NCBI GenBank assembly: GCA_052161605.1
Contig: CP197409.1
Source: JBKCUI01 sp052161605
GTDB taxonomy: Bacteria; Planctomycetota; Planctomycetia; Pirellulales; Pirellulaceae
Direction: 5' to 3' (one strand)
Length of the DNA stretch: 64,000 nucleotides
Position numbers and translations under genes: made by a program. Positions 8,795-17,412 of this stretch are shown here, piece by piece. The notes under the pieces are model-generated. The model saw only the letters and a program-made list of their open reading frames with translations, was not told the origin of the DNA and did not search any database. Position 1 is the stretch's first letter, and every line of letters starts with the position of its first letter.

Positions 8795-11329
8795 TTAGTG
8801 ATTAAAGAGGAACTCTTTGCTGTTGAGCACTCCCCACACCAAGTCTTCATACGCTTCTCGCAGTTGCTCTAGCCTTTGCGTAATGTACTCTGTCGCGGTC
8901 GCCAATTCATCCTGCCCTGGTAGACGTGCATAAGCGAGCTTGTACAGTTCCATTACATTATCCGTCGTTGCAGTTTGGAATACTTCTTCGCTGGGCTTGC
9001 TATCAGCATGCTTTGCGACCCAAGCGGAAATGCGACCACTGGGATCCGAAAGCTTCTCGTTAATCTCTTTCGAGTTCATGAGGTGTAAACTCTGGGCTAA
9101 GTTTGACTCGGTTGTTCTCTCACACTCACATGAGGTCGCCGATTCAGGACGACCGAAGACCGTCAAAAAGTAGGATGCAAATGAAGTGCTCGGCAGCTCC
9201 ATCGCTCTGGTACCAACCGGTAGTCCATCGAACCGAGAATGGATCCCCAACACATCATCAATGGAATCTAATAGTAACTCCGCATTGAGTCGCTTGGGAT
9301 AATAGCGGGAGTAGCAAGTGGTGTCATGCAAATTCTCCGAATTGCCTTCTTCACTCAACTGGTAGGTCTGCGACAAGCAAATCTCCTTGACAAGCTTCTT
9401 CAGGTCAAAACCTGACTCAATCAGAATCTTGGCCAACGCATCCAGTAACTCTGGATTGGAAGGTGGATTGGTGATTCGCATATCGTCTTCAGGCTCGACC
9501 AAACCACGACCTAGAAAGTGTTTCCAGTAGCGATTGGCAATGGATTTGGCGAAATAAGGGTTTTCTGGTGCAACCATCCAGTCCACCAACTCGATCCTTG
9601 GATCACGAGATGGTTTGGGGCTTACAGCGTCCGCGTCCAAGCCGGCAGGCTTAAGGGGTGCACCCGTTTTTGGATGCCTCGAACTTGGCGTGTTAACTTG
9701 GGCGACGAAGCGTGGCTCCTGAGGTTTACCGCTATCGCGTCGCTCGACGGTGGTTAAAAAGGCTGCCATGTGATAGTAGTCTTGCTGCCCCCATTTCTCA
9801 TAAGGATGGTGATGGCAACGCGCACATTGCAATCTCTGCCCCAAGAATAGTTGAGATAAATCCTCGATTCTCGAGTCGGTATTGTCTACTTGGCGAAACC
9901 AAGTAACAGCCGGGTCGAGCTCGATTTGCCCAGACGCGGTCAGCAGCTCGCGAACCCACTGATCAAAGGGTTTGTTGTCGCGAAAGCTGGTCACGAGCCA
10001 ATCATGAAACACAAAAGAAGCATACTTGCTCTCCGTTGAAGTATGGCGGTTACGGAGAACAGCGGACCATTTGTTCGCAAAATGATGAGCATAGGAATCT
10101 GTGCTGAGCAAGTAATCGACGATCTGCTCGCGCGTCATGGTGCTGCTTGCTTGAACCTCTTCGCGGGTAGGCAGCCTGCCTGCAATGTCCAAGGTCACTC
10201 GCCGGAGAAACGTCGCATCATCACATGGATTCGATGGGGGGATGCCAAGTGTTTTCAGTTTGCCGAAAACGGCTGCATCGATTGGGCTCGAGCTCTCCGG
10301 CCAAACGACATTCAAAGTACCAAGCGGTATGCTGGCGCGAAAAACGGCCACAGTTCCTTGATAGCGAGCCATGACGGAAACTTCTCCCGCGCGGTCCCGC
10401 AGCGTGACCAACCCCGCTGGCGTCACATCGGCCATATCCAGATTGTTCGATTCGTACTGAACGGTCCGGGTGATATCCTCTTTTTGACCATCCACATAAG
10501 TAGCGATCACGGTCAACTGCTGGCTGCTATTTCGCTCGAGCATACGCGATTCAGGGAAAACGGCGATGCTCGCTACTTTGCGATGGTTCTCGTCGCCGTA
10601 TGGCATCCCTTGTCCAATCCAACGCTTCATGAGTCGGTAATCATGGGAGTCGACCTCCATCCGCTGACCACCACCGTGAGGCACCGTCCCAACCGATTTT
10701 TGGAGCAGCAAACTCGAATCGGGAGCGGGTGGGAACAAACGCCGACCACGCGACTCTAGGACCAGATGTTCATAATCTTCTCGCGGCTCAAATCCGAGCA
10801 AGGAAAGACGAAATCCGTTTTGCCCCGATAGCTTGCCATGACAACCTCCCCCGTTGCAGCCATACTTTGTAAAGAGTGGTACGATTTGGTTCGGAAAGTT
10901 GACCAGCGGCTCTTGGTCCGGCAAATCCACTTCTAGAGAGGCACTCGCGATCGGTTGACCATCGACCAATGCTACAATCTTGCCGCTACCTGCTTCTCGT
11001 GGGGTGACCAGCCCGGAGGCATCGATTTCTACTAGTCCCTCTGGCTCACTTCGATAGGTGACGTCGCGGGTGATGTCGTGTTTGACACCAGTATCCGAAC
11101 CGCCGGCAGCCTGCCTGGTAACTTGCAGTTGTATCCTTGCGTCGCGATCAACGATTCTCACCTCTGCGGGATGTAATTCCACTGGCAATAGATTTCGTTC
11201 CTCCTCTGCTGGAACGGATTGGACTGCAAATGGTGCGATAAGCATTGCTGCCAAGCAAAACGCAATGCGACCAGGTCGGATTGTCCGGGAAAGGGGGGAT
11301 TTAGCCATGCTGGGGATTGGATGTTGCAT
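8795..11329 (-). CDS. DUF1549/DUF1553 cytochrome-like secreted protein with Ig-like domains
   Basis: An 844-residue exported planctomycete protein. After a signal peptide (residues about 20-42) come two bacterial Ig-like (BIG2-type) segments on either side of a cytochrome-like module with CNGGGCH (a CxxxCH variant, not the classical CxxCH). A DUF1549 domain follows (LRRVTLDIAGRLPT onward), then a CARCHHHP heme-type motif and a DUF1553 domain (ANRYWKHFLGRGLVEPEDD). The roles of DUF1549/DUF1553 are not established; electron transfer or polysaccharide use at the cell surface is commonly proposed. It lies 23 bp after the DUF1501 gene on the same strand and is probably co-transcribed. The gene stops only 12 bp from the target duplication of IS copy 1, so the element missed it narrowly. 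Confidence 0.88.
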   Translation of the reverse strand: MQHPIPSMAKSPLSRTIRPGRIAFCLAAMLIAPFAVQSVPAEEERNLLPVELHPAEVRIVDRDARIQLQVTRQAAGGSDTGVKHDITRDVTYRSEPEGLVEIDASGLVTPREAGSGKIVALVDGQPIASASLEVDLPDQEPLVNFPNQIVPLFTKYGCNGGGCHGKLSGQNGFRLSLLGFEPREDYEHLVLESRGRRLFPPAPDSSLLLQKSVGTVPHGGGQRMEVDSHDYRLMKRWIGQGMPYGDENHRKVASIAVFPESRMLERNSSQQLTVIATYVDGQKEDITRTVQYESNNLDMADVTPAGLVTLRDRAGEVSVMARYQGTVAVFRASIPLGTLNVVWPESSSPIDAAVFGKLKTLGIPPSNPCDDATFLRRVTLDIAGRLPTREEVQASSTMTREQIVDYLLSTDSYAHHFANKWSAVLRNRHTSTESKYASFVFHDWLVTSFRDNKPFDQWVRELLTASGQIELDPAVTWFRQVDNTDSRIEDLSQLFLGQRLQCARCHHHPYEKWGQQDYYHMAAFLTTVERRDSGKPQEPRFVAQVNTPSSRHPKTGAPLKPAGLDADAVSPKPSRDPRIELVDWMVAPENPYFAKSIANRYWKHFLGRGLVEPEDDMRITNPPSNPELLDALAKILIESGFDLKKLVKEICLSQTYQLSEEGNSENLHDTTCYSRYYPKRLNAELLLDSIDDVLGIHSRFDGLPVGTRAMELPSTSFASYFLTVFGRPESATSCECERTTESNLAQSLHLMNSKEINEKLSDPSGRISAWVAKHADSKPSEEVFQTATTDNVMELYKLAYARLPGQDELATATEYITQRLEQLREAYEDLVWGVLNSKEFLFNH

Positions 11330-11352
11330 AAAATTCTCGGCTAATTTTCGGT

Positions 11353-12714
11353 TTAGATCAATTCTTTAATTGGCTCATGCTCGACCAAGAATTGAGGACG
11401 CCCGGTTGGATCTGCGATCGTGGTTGCGGAAACGTTGATCCCCAAGTTGTGATACAGCGTGGCAACGATCTCTTGCATGTGAACAGGCCGGAGAGCTGCG
11501 TATTCGCCCAAACGGTTGGTTGCACCGATCGCTTGTCCAGTTCGCATGCCTCCACCAGCCAAGTAAGCACAACTAACTTGCGCCCAGTGGTCGCGACCGG
11601 CATCGTTGTTGATCTTAGGAGTTCGCCCAAATTCGCCCCATACGACAATAGTGACGTCGTCCAACATGCCACGAACCTCCAAATCATCGATCAAGGCGCT
11701 GACGCACTGATCCAGCTTGCTGCCGTGGTCTCTCACCAAATCAAAATTTTGGCCGTGGGAGTCCCACCGACCATAGCTCAAGCTCACCACCCGAACGCCC
11801 GCCTCAATTAGCCGTCTTGCCAACAGTAGATGGTCGTTACAAGTCGGTGCGCCGTCGTATTGGTACTTGTAAGGCTTTCCATCGCCATAGCGTTCCACAA
11901 TCTTGGGATCTTCTTTGGAAAGGTCGAGGGCGTCAAGCAATTTGCTGCTGGTGAGCACATCGAGAGCACGCTGCTCAAAAGCGTCCATCCCGCTCATGAT
12001 GCCGGATGTGTCGATATCGCGACGCATTTTGTCGAGGCTAGCCAGGAGTTGGCGTCGATCTTTGAGGCGGCTCATCGGAATGCTGTTCAGCTTCATATTG
12101 TCCATGCCAGGACCATCTGGTTTAAAGGCCGAGTAAGCGGCACCCAAGAAGCCCGCGTCACCAGAATGGGACCAAGGGACGTGTGAGGTTTTGGCTGCGA
12201 GTCCAACAAACGGAGGCACAGCAGGATCGACTGGCCCATGCAGTTTGGAGAGGGCAGATCCGATAGACGGGCGACCGCCCAAAGCCCGGAGGTCGTCCGG
12301 AAACCATCCACTCATGCACTGATCCGCTTCATGTCGATCTTTGCAACCGACCACCGAGCGGATTACAACCGCTTTGTCCATCCTCGCGGCGAGTTGTGGG
12401 AAGACTTCGCAAATCTGGATGCCTGGTACATTGGTTGATATGGGACGGAATTCGCCTCGAATCTCTGAGGGGGCTTCCGTTTTGATTTCCCACATGTCTT
12501 GGTGGGGAGGCCCACCACCTAGAAAAATATTGATGAGACCTTTATGGGATTTCGGTTTCCGGATCGAATCCGGCTTGGACAGGGCATCCTCGGCCCTGAG
12601 GAGGTCCGCCAAGCCTAGGCTCCCCATGCCGAAGCCCAACGAACCGATAGAAAGGAAATCCCGTCGCGTAAGACCACCACACAACTGGTTTGAACCACCC
12701 AGAAAATTTAACAT
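11353..12714 (-). CDS. DUF1501 protein, Tat-exported
   Basis: A 453-residue member of the DUF1501 family (alkaline phosphatase/sulfatase-like fold) that regularly pairs with DUF1549/DUF1553 proteins in planctomycetes. The N-terminus has a twin-arginine signal (LTRRDFLSIGSLGFG). Conserved segments include FLGGGPPHQDMW, the aspartate/histidine region RWDSHGQNFD, VVWGEFGRTP and GRDHW. The last ones correspond to metal-binding positions in the phosphatase/sulfatase superfamily. Its substrate is unknown. It comes first in this pair, the reverse of the order in the two other pairs of this window. Confidence 0.88.
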   Translation of the reverse strand: MLNFLGGSNQLCGGLTRRDFLSIGSLGFGMGSLGLADLLRAEDALSKPDSIRKPKSHKGLINIFLGGGPPHQDMWEIKTEAPSEIRGEFRPISTNVPGIQICEVFPQLAARMDKAVVIRSVVGCKDRHEADQCMSGWFPDDLRALGGRPSIGSALSKLHGPVDPAVPPFVGLAAKTSHVPWSHSGDAGFLGAAYSAFKPDGPGMDNMKLNSIPMSRLKDRRQLLASLDKMRRDIDTSGIMSGMDAFEQRALDVLTSSKLLDALDLSKEDPKIVERYGDGKPYKYQYDGAPTCNDHLLLARRLIEAGVRVVSLSYGRWDSHGQNFDLVRDHGSKLDQCVSALIDDLEVRGMLDDVTIVVWGEFGRTPKINNDAGRDHWAQVSCAYLAGGGMRTGQAIGATNRLGEYAALRPVHMQEIVATLYHNLGINVSATTIADPTGRPQFLVEHEPIKELI

Positions 12715-12879
12715 GGTTTGATATCCTTTGGAGGGAAAGTTTGGTGGGGACCGTCTCGGGGGCGTGCAGATACGCGCGAAAGGTCGACGGTGAAACCTTT
12801 TTCGCCACTATTCCTATATTATCCGATTTTGGGGCGTTTGGGGGCAAGACAAAGACGGGTTTTGGCCAGACTTTTTTTC

Positions 12880-13243
12880 TTATCTTCCGCCCCGACAGCG
12901 TCCGACACGAGAAAATCTACCGGACGGTGCAGTTGTGCTGAGTGTATAGCGACAGTTATACCCCCCCATTTTTAGGAGTCCAATTCTAATTGTCGCCGAA
13001 CAGTTGGATTCGATCAACGGAGGAATCCCCATGCGGTTTCGGAGTCTAGTGACTGTACCTGGGGTGCAGCCCAATTCGGCTGCCAAACGAGTATCCGGGA
13101 CTTTGCCCAATCTTCGCTTTTGAGCCTCGGTCAGACGGGGGAAATGGTACATAGCTGGATTCGTCAATGAAGATCACATCTAAATCTTTCTCGATTTGCA
13201 TTGCCACACTTTGGGCACGCGGTGCAACGTTTAGTTTCGCCAA
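12880..13243 (-). pseudogene. Chimeric gene remnant: DUF1573-like lipoprotein fragment joined to an HTH-like tail
   Basis: Two overlapping frames carry recognisable pieces. The first (13243 to about 13160) encodes KDLDVIFIDESSYVPFP, a near match to RDLGVIFIDEASYVAFP in the lipoprotein-like gene at 16111-16596; the DNA is similar too. The second frame (13167-12880) encodes a helix-turn-helix-like stretch, LGKVPDTRLAAELG followed by TPGTVTRLRNRMGIPP, of a kind seen in planctomycete proteins. Neither is a complete gene. The patch looks like a duplicated fragment joined to another gene end and then decayed. Confidence 0.5.
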
Positions 13244-14267
13244 AAATCAAGTATGTAAGGTACCAATTCCGGTTCGCGAGTATGCTCAGCTAACCAAACC
13301 GTTGCGTCGACATAGTTCGAGATAGACTCGACCGCCCCATCCAGCTTACACACATTAACAAGCGTTGGATGTCGACTACGGGAGGTGGCGATAAAGTTGG
13401 CTTGATTGGCTGTCATCGTACAAGGCATCTTCTCTTTTTCTAACCATTCACGACCGAACTCTATGAGCAGTCGATCACACGAGTGAATCGCGTCACCAAT
13501 TGTTCGAGCATTAGGTCCACCCGGGTGAGCCGCTGTAACACTCGCTCCGATTGAACCAAGCGACCAAACACCACGCGGATCGACGGGAGAAAGTCCGATT
13601 CGAACCTCCTCGACGGCGATCAAGTTCGATGTTCCATTCGCGATTTCTGCTAAACGTATGAATTCGTTAAAACCACCAATGCCACTCCCACGAATTCGAC
13701 TTGCAGCGCCCATAATATCAGGTGAATCCGATTGAAAACCAGCTAGACAATTGGGGTGGTGCCGGAAACAAGGTGTGTTTACGCCCATATTCATGGAATA
13801 GTTTCCTCGTTCATACTTTTGTCCTGATAGACCAGAAACAAGCCCACGGTCATAGGGCCCAGTATACGTATCGCTAGGGCACAGAAACGATGGAACACGA
13901 GTCTCTCGGACCAGCCGATTCGAAGCATGGCTCAAGCTCAATCTCGGATCGAATGAGTTAGCCAAAGGTAGTTGATCGAGATAGGATAGAATTGCGACCA
14001 GCCAATTGCCTTGCAATCGATCGAGACTTATGGAATTCGGCGATAGGCGGCCTCGTAAGCGTTGATCGCAATGCCTATGTGCTTCAGATTGTTTTGGCAT
14101 TGAATTCTTCTCGCAGCTTCTCTGGCTGACTGAACCGCAGGAACGAGCAATACAACGAGAAGTGAAATACATGCGATAACCACAAGTAGTTCTATAACCG
14201 TAAAGCCACGATGCTCTCTACCACGAAACTGACTAAGCCCTACAATCCAATTGAAGTAATCACGCAT
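13231..14267 (-). pseudogene. DUF1559 pilin-like protein, frameshifted
   Basis: The N-terminal piece (14267-14028) is a type IV prepilin-like start: a basic leader, then GFTVIELLVVIA, a hydrophobic helix, and the usual SAREAARRIQCQNNLKHI. It stops after YRRIP. The rest of the family pattern continues in another frame from about 14055 to 13231 (PNSISLDRLQGNWLVAIL, RVPSFLCPSD). That frame holds the H-X9-DG motif of planctomycete DUF1559 proteins, from the histidine of HPTLVNVCKLDG to its DG. The join needs a loss of one base or gain of two near 14045-14060. Everything else looks intact, so either the mutation is recent or the sequence has an error there. DUF1559 proteins are thought to be exported pseudopilin-like proteins. 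Confidence 0.78.
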
Positions 14268-14442
14268 TCTTCAGCCTTAGCCCTTTTTCGAACTTGACCA
14301 CTAGGATCGATTTCGACAAACCCAAACTGATAGAATCGTTGAGGTTATTACAAAAAAACAACTCCCAACTTTGAGCCCCATCCCACAACTCGTCTTTATG
14401 GATCATTTCCCCAGCCCCTATATACGTTGATACTTCCTCCAC
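14260..14442 (-). CDS. Small hypothetical protein between secreted-protein and DUF1559 genes
   Basis: Sixty residues, starting inside the end of the preceding gene (stop at 14418) and overlapping the DUF1559 start by eight bases. No motif, signal peptide or membrane helix is recognised. The overlap with both neighbours fits a tightly packed operon, but the frame could also be open by chance. Confidence 0.3.
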   Translation of the reverse strand: MEEVSTYIGAGEMIHKDELWDGAQSWELFFCNNLNDSISLGLSKSILVVKFEKGLRLKNA

Positions 14443-15392
14443 TTAATCCAGGAAGCGAAACACACCGCGCATGTAATCGCCAGAGCAAGGTACAGCCAAC
14501 TTCTGCTATTCTCAAATCGCGGCTCACTTAGTCCATAGTAACTTAATTTGAATATCGCATCGTCCGGTCTAGAATCTTTCACGAAAATTGTCCACTTGTT
14601 GGTAGCCCGAGCGCCTTTTGAATCGACATCGCTTTGAACTACCGATACAGCTAGAGGGAATCCGTCGCTTAGCAACTCCAGGGTGTTTTGACACCGAAGA
14701 TCATGTCGCACTTTATCTTTACCCTCAATAGTCTTGGTCTCAAACTCAACAATTCCCCAAGATTTGCTCGGATCACAAACAAAAAACGATGGCTCGACAA
14801 TAACAGGGTAATCCCCTTGCCAATTGTATTCGTATTGAAAATCGACACGAACCAGTCCCTGATCTTGTTTCTCAATGCCGATGAGTCGAAAGTCCTGATT
14901 ATTGATGAGATCTCGAAGGGGCATGCTGAACAACGTAACCCCGGAATGGATCGCTTGAAGCGGCTCGCTTAATTTCTTTTGATCCTGCAGGATCTTCTGG
15001 CCAGCTTCCGTCCCAAGCGACTCAATCGCGACCAAAGCGAACTTTCCCTTTTTCTCCGTTAGGCCAAACAAGTAGCGGTCGTTTACGATTCGAAGAGTCG
15101 CGGAATTGCCGGACTTAGAAAGCTCCTTCAGCCGGAGCTTCGATCCGGCAATTTCCACTTCGTATCGTGCAGAATGCTGCGATGTCGAACTTCGCGAGGC
15201 AACCCCAAAGGATGCAGCTACATCAATAGATACCATCAGCTCGCCGGTAAACGCTATTGGCATTCGACCGACCGCTCTCCTGAACTCATTCTCTAAAGCT
15301 AGGTCTGTAAAGGATGGTGATGCAGGCGTGGGTGAGAGCCAAAAAACCAACAGCAACAACAGCGTTAGAAGTAACTTGAACCTGAGTGTCAT
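14418..15392 (-). CDS. Hypothetical exported protein with C-terminal membrane anchor
   Basis: From the ATG at 15392 the product has 324 residues with a signal peptide (MTLRFKLLLTLLLLLVFWL, then PTPA). A large extracytoplasmic part follows, then a C-terminal membrane helix (residues about 295-313, LYLALAITCAVCFASWIKW) with a basic tail, so it is probably held in the membrane facing outward. The frame is open 20 codons further to 15452, but that start would place a second hydrophobic stretch before the signal. No known domain was recognised. It stands before the DUF1559 gene on the same strand. Confidence 0.7.
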   Translation of the reverse strand: MTLRFKLLLTLLLLLVFWLSPTPASPSFTDLALENEFRRAVGRMPIAFTGELMVSIDVAASFGVASRSSTSQHSARYEVEIAGSKLRLKELSKSGNSATLRIVNDRYLFGLTEKKGKFALVAIESLGTEAGQKILQDQKKLSEPLQAIHSGVTLFSMPLRDLINNQDFRLIGIEKQDQGLVRVDFQYEYNWQGDYPVIVEPSFFVCDPSKSWGIVEFETKTIEGKDKVRHDLRCQNTLELLSDGFPLAVSVVQSDVDSKGARATNKWTIFVKDSRPDDAIFKLSYYGLSEPRFENSRSWLYLALAITCAVCFASWIKWRKYQRI

Positions 15393-15700
15393 GATAGTGC
15401 TACAGCTAATCGTGAATAGTAGAAGTGGATTCAATGAACAGAGCGAGAGCAACGAAGAGCGGAATCTACCATTTTCTCGGGGGGGACCTTAAGCTGGGCC
15501 ACCGCACCCAATAATAGCAAACGACAACTGATAGGTACTTAGAGTTTCCCGCGAAATCGCGTACCACTTTTAGTGCCAGCCTTCCGCCATTCGCATCTCT
15601 GCCCCAGCTTAATATCGAGGCGTTTTTATATTACCACCGAGTGTAGCCTCTGACCGCTTCCACTCAGAAATCGACGTACTTTTGCTATAATCGCTGGAAA

Positions 15701-15732
15701 CTTAGCCCGTACGCGGCCTTGTACAGGCTAAG
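15701..15732 (-). terminator. Hairpin at the end of the truncated DUF1573 gene
   Basis: CTTAGCCCGTAC (15701-15712) and GTACAGGCTAAG (15721-15732) pair with one mismatch around an 8-base loop. On the minus strand the stop codon of the DUF1573 gene lies in the stem, and a short T-run (TTTCC) follows. Confidence 0.45.
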
Positions 15733-16114
15733 CCTTTACATGCTTCTGTACCTCAAGATCTTCGAGAGCACCGATCTTCATTGGCATCTCATTCTGCAAC
15801 TGCAAGCAACCACACGTCGACTGAACTCCCATTATCTCGATCGCCGATAAACCTGCATTTCGAACACGAAAACGAATGGGAAGTCGGCTTGACTTCTGAA
15901 CCGCTCCTAAGTCAAAATTTTCCAGCGTCAAAAAGACGCGCTGCCCACCCAGATACCGCCTCGAGTTTTCGCAGCTACCCGAAAACACGTAACCAATACA
16001 GAGGGAAAAACTCGCGACAATTATAAACACCGATGCACACGCAACAAGATTACGCTTTTTCACGTTGACTATGCTTCTATTAGAGAAAACACCAACTGAC
16101 AGCGAGTCGCTCAT
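15728..16114 (-). CDS. DUF1573-type membrane-anchored protein, C-terminally truncated
   Basis: The product has 128 residues with one membrane helix (residues about 25-45) and then the first half of a DUF1573 domain: FDLGAVQKSSRLPIRFRVRN, then VQSTCGCLQL. The family normally continues for two or three more beta strands, but here the protein ends shortly after (LEVQKHVKA). That end falls in a hairpin, which suggests that the gene was cut. The start overlaps the upstream gene's stop by four bases (ATGA, 16111-16114). DUF1573 domains are Ig-like and extracytoplasmic; their role is unknown. Confidence 0.6.
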   Translation of the reverse strand: MSDSLSVGVFSNRSIVNVKKRNLVACASVFIIVASFSLCIGYVFSGSCENSRRYLGGQRVFLTLENFDLGAVQKSSRLPIRFRVRNAGLSAIEIMGVQSTCGCLQLQNEMPMKIGALEDLEVQKHVKA

Positions 16115-16596
16115 GCTCCACCTCCTGCATTGGTAGGAGCAGAGGTAGAACGGTTGGTGTGAAATATTAAAAAGGTGACGGACTTCTTGGCTCCACCCAC
16201 GTATTGAACATTGACAATCACTCCCAAATTCTGCGGTCGAAATGCTTCACCCCCTGAGGTGTGCGCCTCTTTCCGAAAATCAAGTCTCAAAACACGCTCT
16301 GCGGAATGGAGAGATTTCTGCACTTCACAAACACTGGGAACGACACAATCGCACGACGATGAAAGACTTGTAATTTCTCCTACGGAATCCAACCCTAAAT
16401 CGGCTAGCGGAAAAGCGACATAGCTGGCTTCGTCGATGAAGATTACGCCAAGATCTCTCTCGTGTTGCTTAGTCGCATTTTCAGAAACTCGAGCTAAGGT
16501 TTCCTTTCCTGAATCGGGAACACTTGCCGTGCTGGGTTGGCAAGCAGAGAAGAAACCGAGCAAGACGATCCATCCTGCTAGGAACCCGCTAGCCAT
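16111..16596 (-). CDS. Lipoprotein-like protein with DUF1573-like Ig domain
   Basis: The product has 161 residues with an N-terminal hydrophobic stretch ending in FFSAC, a weak lipobox that would put a lipid on Cys19. The segment ITSLSSSCDCVVPSV resembles the SCGC turn of DUF1573 proteins, and the later strands (LGVIVNVQYVGG, SVTFLIFHTN) fit the same fold. It is followed by the truncated DUF1573 gene with a 4-base overlap. A 7-bp tandem repeat lies directly before the start codon. A fragment of a paralogous gene is found at 13160-13243. The function is not known. Confidence 0.6.
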   Translation of the reverse strand: MASGFLAGWIVLLGFFSACQPSTASVPDSGKETLARVSENATKQHERDLGVIFIDEASYVAFPLADLGLDSVGEITSLSSSCDCVVPSVCEVQKSLHSAERVLRLDFRKEAHTSGGEAFRPQNLGVIVNVQYVGGAKKSVTFLIFHTNRSTSAPTNAGGGA

Positions 16597-16600
16597 GACC

Positions 16601-16627
16601 GGCGGTGAGCGGTGAGCGGTGAGCGGT
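16601..16627. repeat. Heptanucleotide tandem repeat next to a start codon
   Basis: GGTGAGC is repeated about 3.5 times, ending four bases from the start codon of the minus-strand gene at 16596. On that strand the leader reads ACCGCTC repeated. Copy-number change would alter the leader. Confidence 0.7.
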
Positions 16628-17412
16628 TTTCAACATTTGGCGTGTTCTCCATTGCAGGCTGTCAATGTGGGTTTAAGTCCCGATAGATGCCACTAGAGCA
16701 GATTCCAAAACCCGTGTCAAGAAAAATCCAGAAAAAATCCATTCGGGGGGGAGGGGCGGTTTTAAGCGGGGGGCATGATCAACTAGTTCGGTGCAGTCGT
16801 TTGTTCTGTCTGCGTAAACAACTGGTTGAACCGATCGCGAATCCCGCAGGCTCGTCCTGCGGTTCGTTAGGTTTCTCGCTAAACCCGTGATCGCCCCAAT
16901 CCGCCATCGAATCCCGCCGACTCGAGCGGCGGATTGTTAGGCTTCCGTATGGCTTGGCAAATCCGGCTAATCGAACCGGAATCGTAACGATCTCCTAGGT
17001 AAACCAGGAGCATTCTTGGAGTGTGTGGGGAAGCCGTTATGTGTAGCGAGAAACGTAAGCTTCACCTGGGCAAGCCAGGTGCATTCGTCAGATGCCATCC
17101 CAGTAGGCCTCCTGCGCAGTGTGCAACAAATCGTTTAACCGCATGCCCATCGGGCCGCGCTGGAGCGTTCTAACCCGGATCTGAGTGCGCTGTTCAGATG
17201 GCGATCCACTGTGAACGCTACTATGGGCTGCCCCTGGGAGCATCAACGCAGGGCGATGCCCGTTCGGTTAAACGAGGAAGCCGCAGGGCGTCGCCCGTGC
17301 GGTTAATCAACAGGCCCAGAGATCGCGTGGCGTCTAGCAGAATTGGTTAGCATCTTGTGCGTAAAATCAGGTATAATAAGAGGTCCCGAGTCCCACCCTT
17401 TATTTCCCCACC
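16628..17412. repeat. Gene-free region with an array of hairpin repeats
   Basis: No gene was recognised. Four 19-base hairpins, each with a stem of about 7 bp and a loop of about 5 (one has a bulged base), start at 16844, 16914, 16992 and 17063: CCGCAGG/CCTGCGG, CCGCCG/CGGCGG, CTCCTAGG/CCAGGAG and CACCTGG/CCAGGTG. The first two share flanks (AATCCCGC before, GTTAGG after). The last two share GCATTC after the stem. Further right, two direct copies of GCAGGGCG-N-GCCCGT-N-CGGTTAA (about 17249-17271 and 17284-17306) are preceded by an inverted relative at about 17133-17158. Confidence 0.65.

Noticed and set aside
10043..10759. 238-residue plus-strand frame
   Set aside because: It is antisense to the well-supported DUF1549/DUF1553 gene and has no domain pattern.
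16844..17306. Possible CRISPR array, because of the regular spacing of about 70 bp
   Set aside because: The repeats are hairpins with different sequences rather than identical direct repeats, and no cas gene is in the window.
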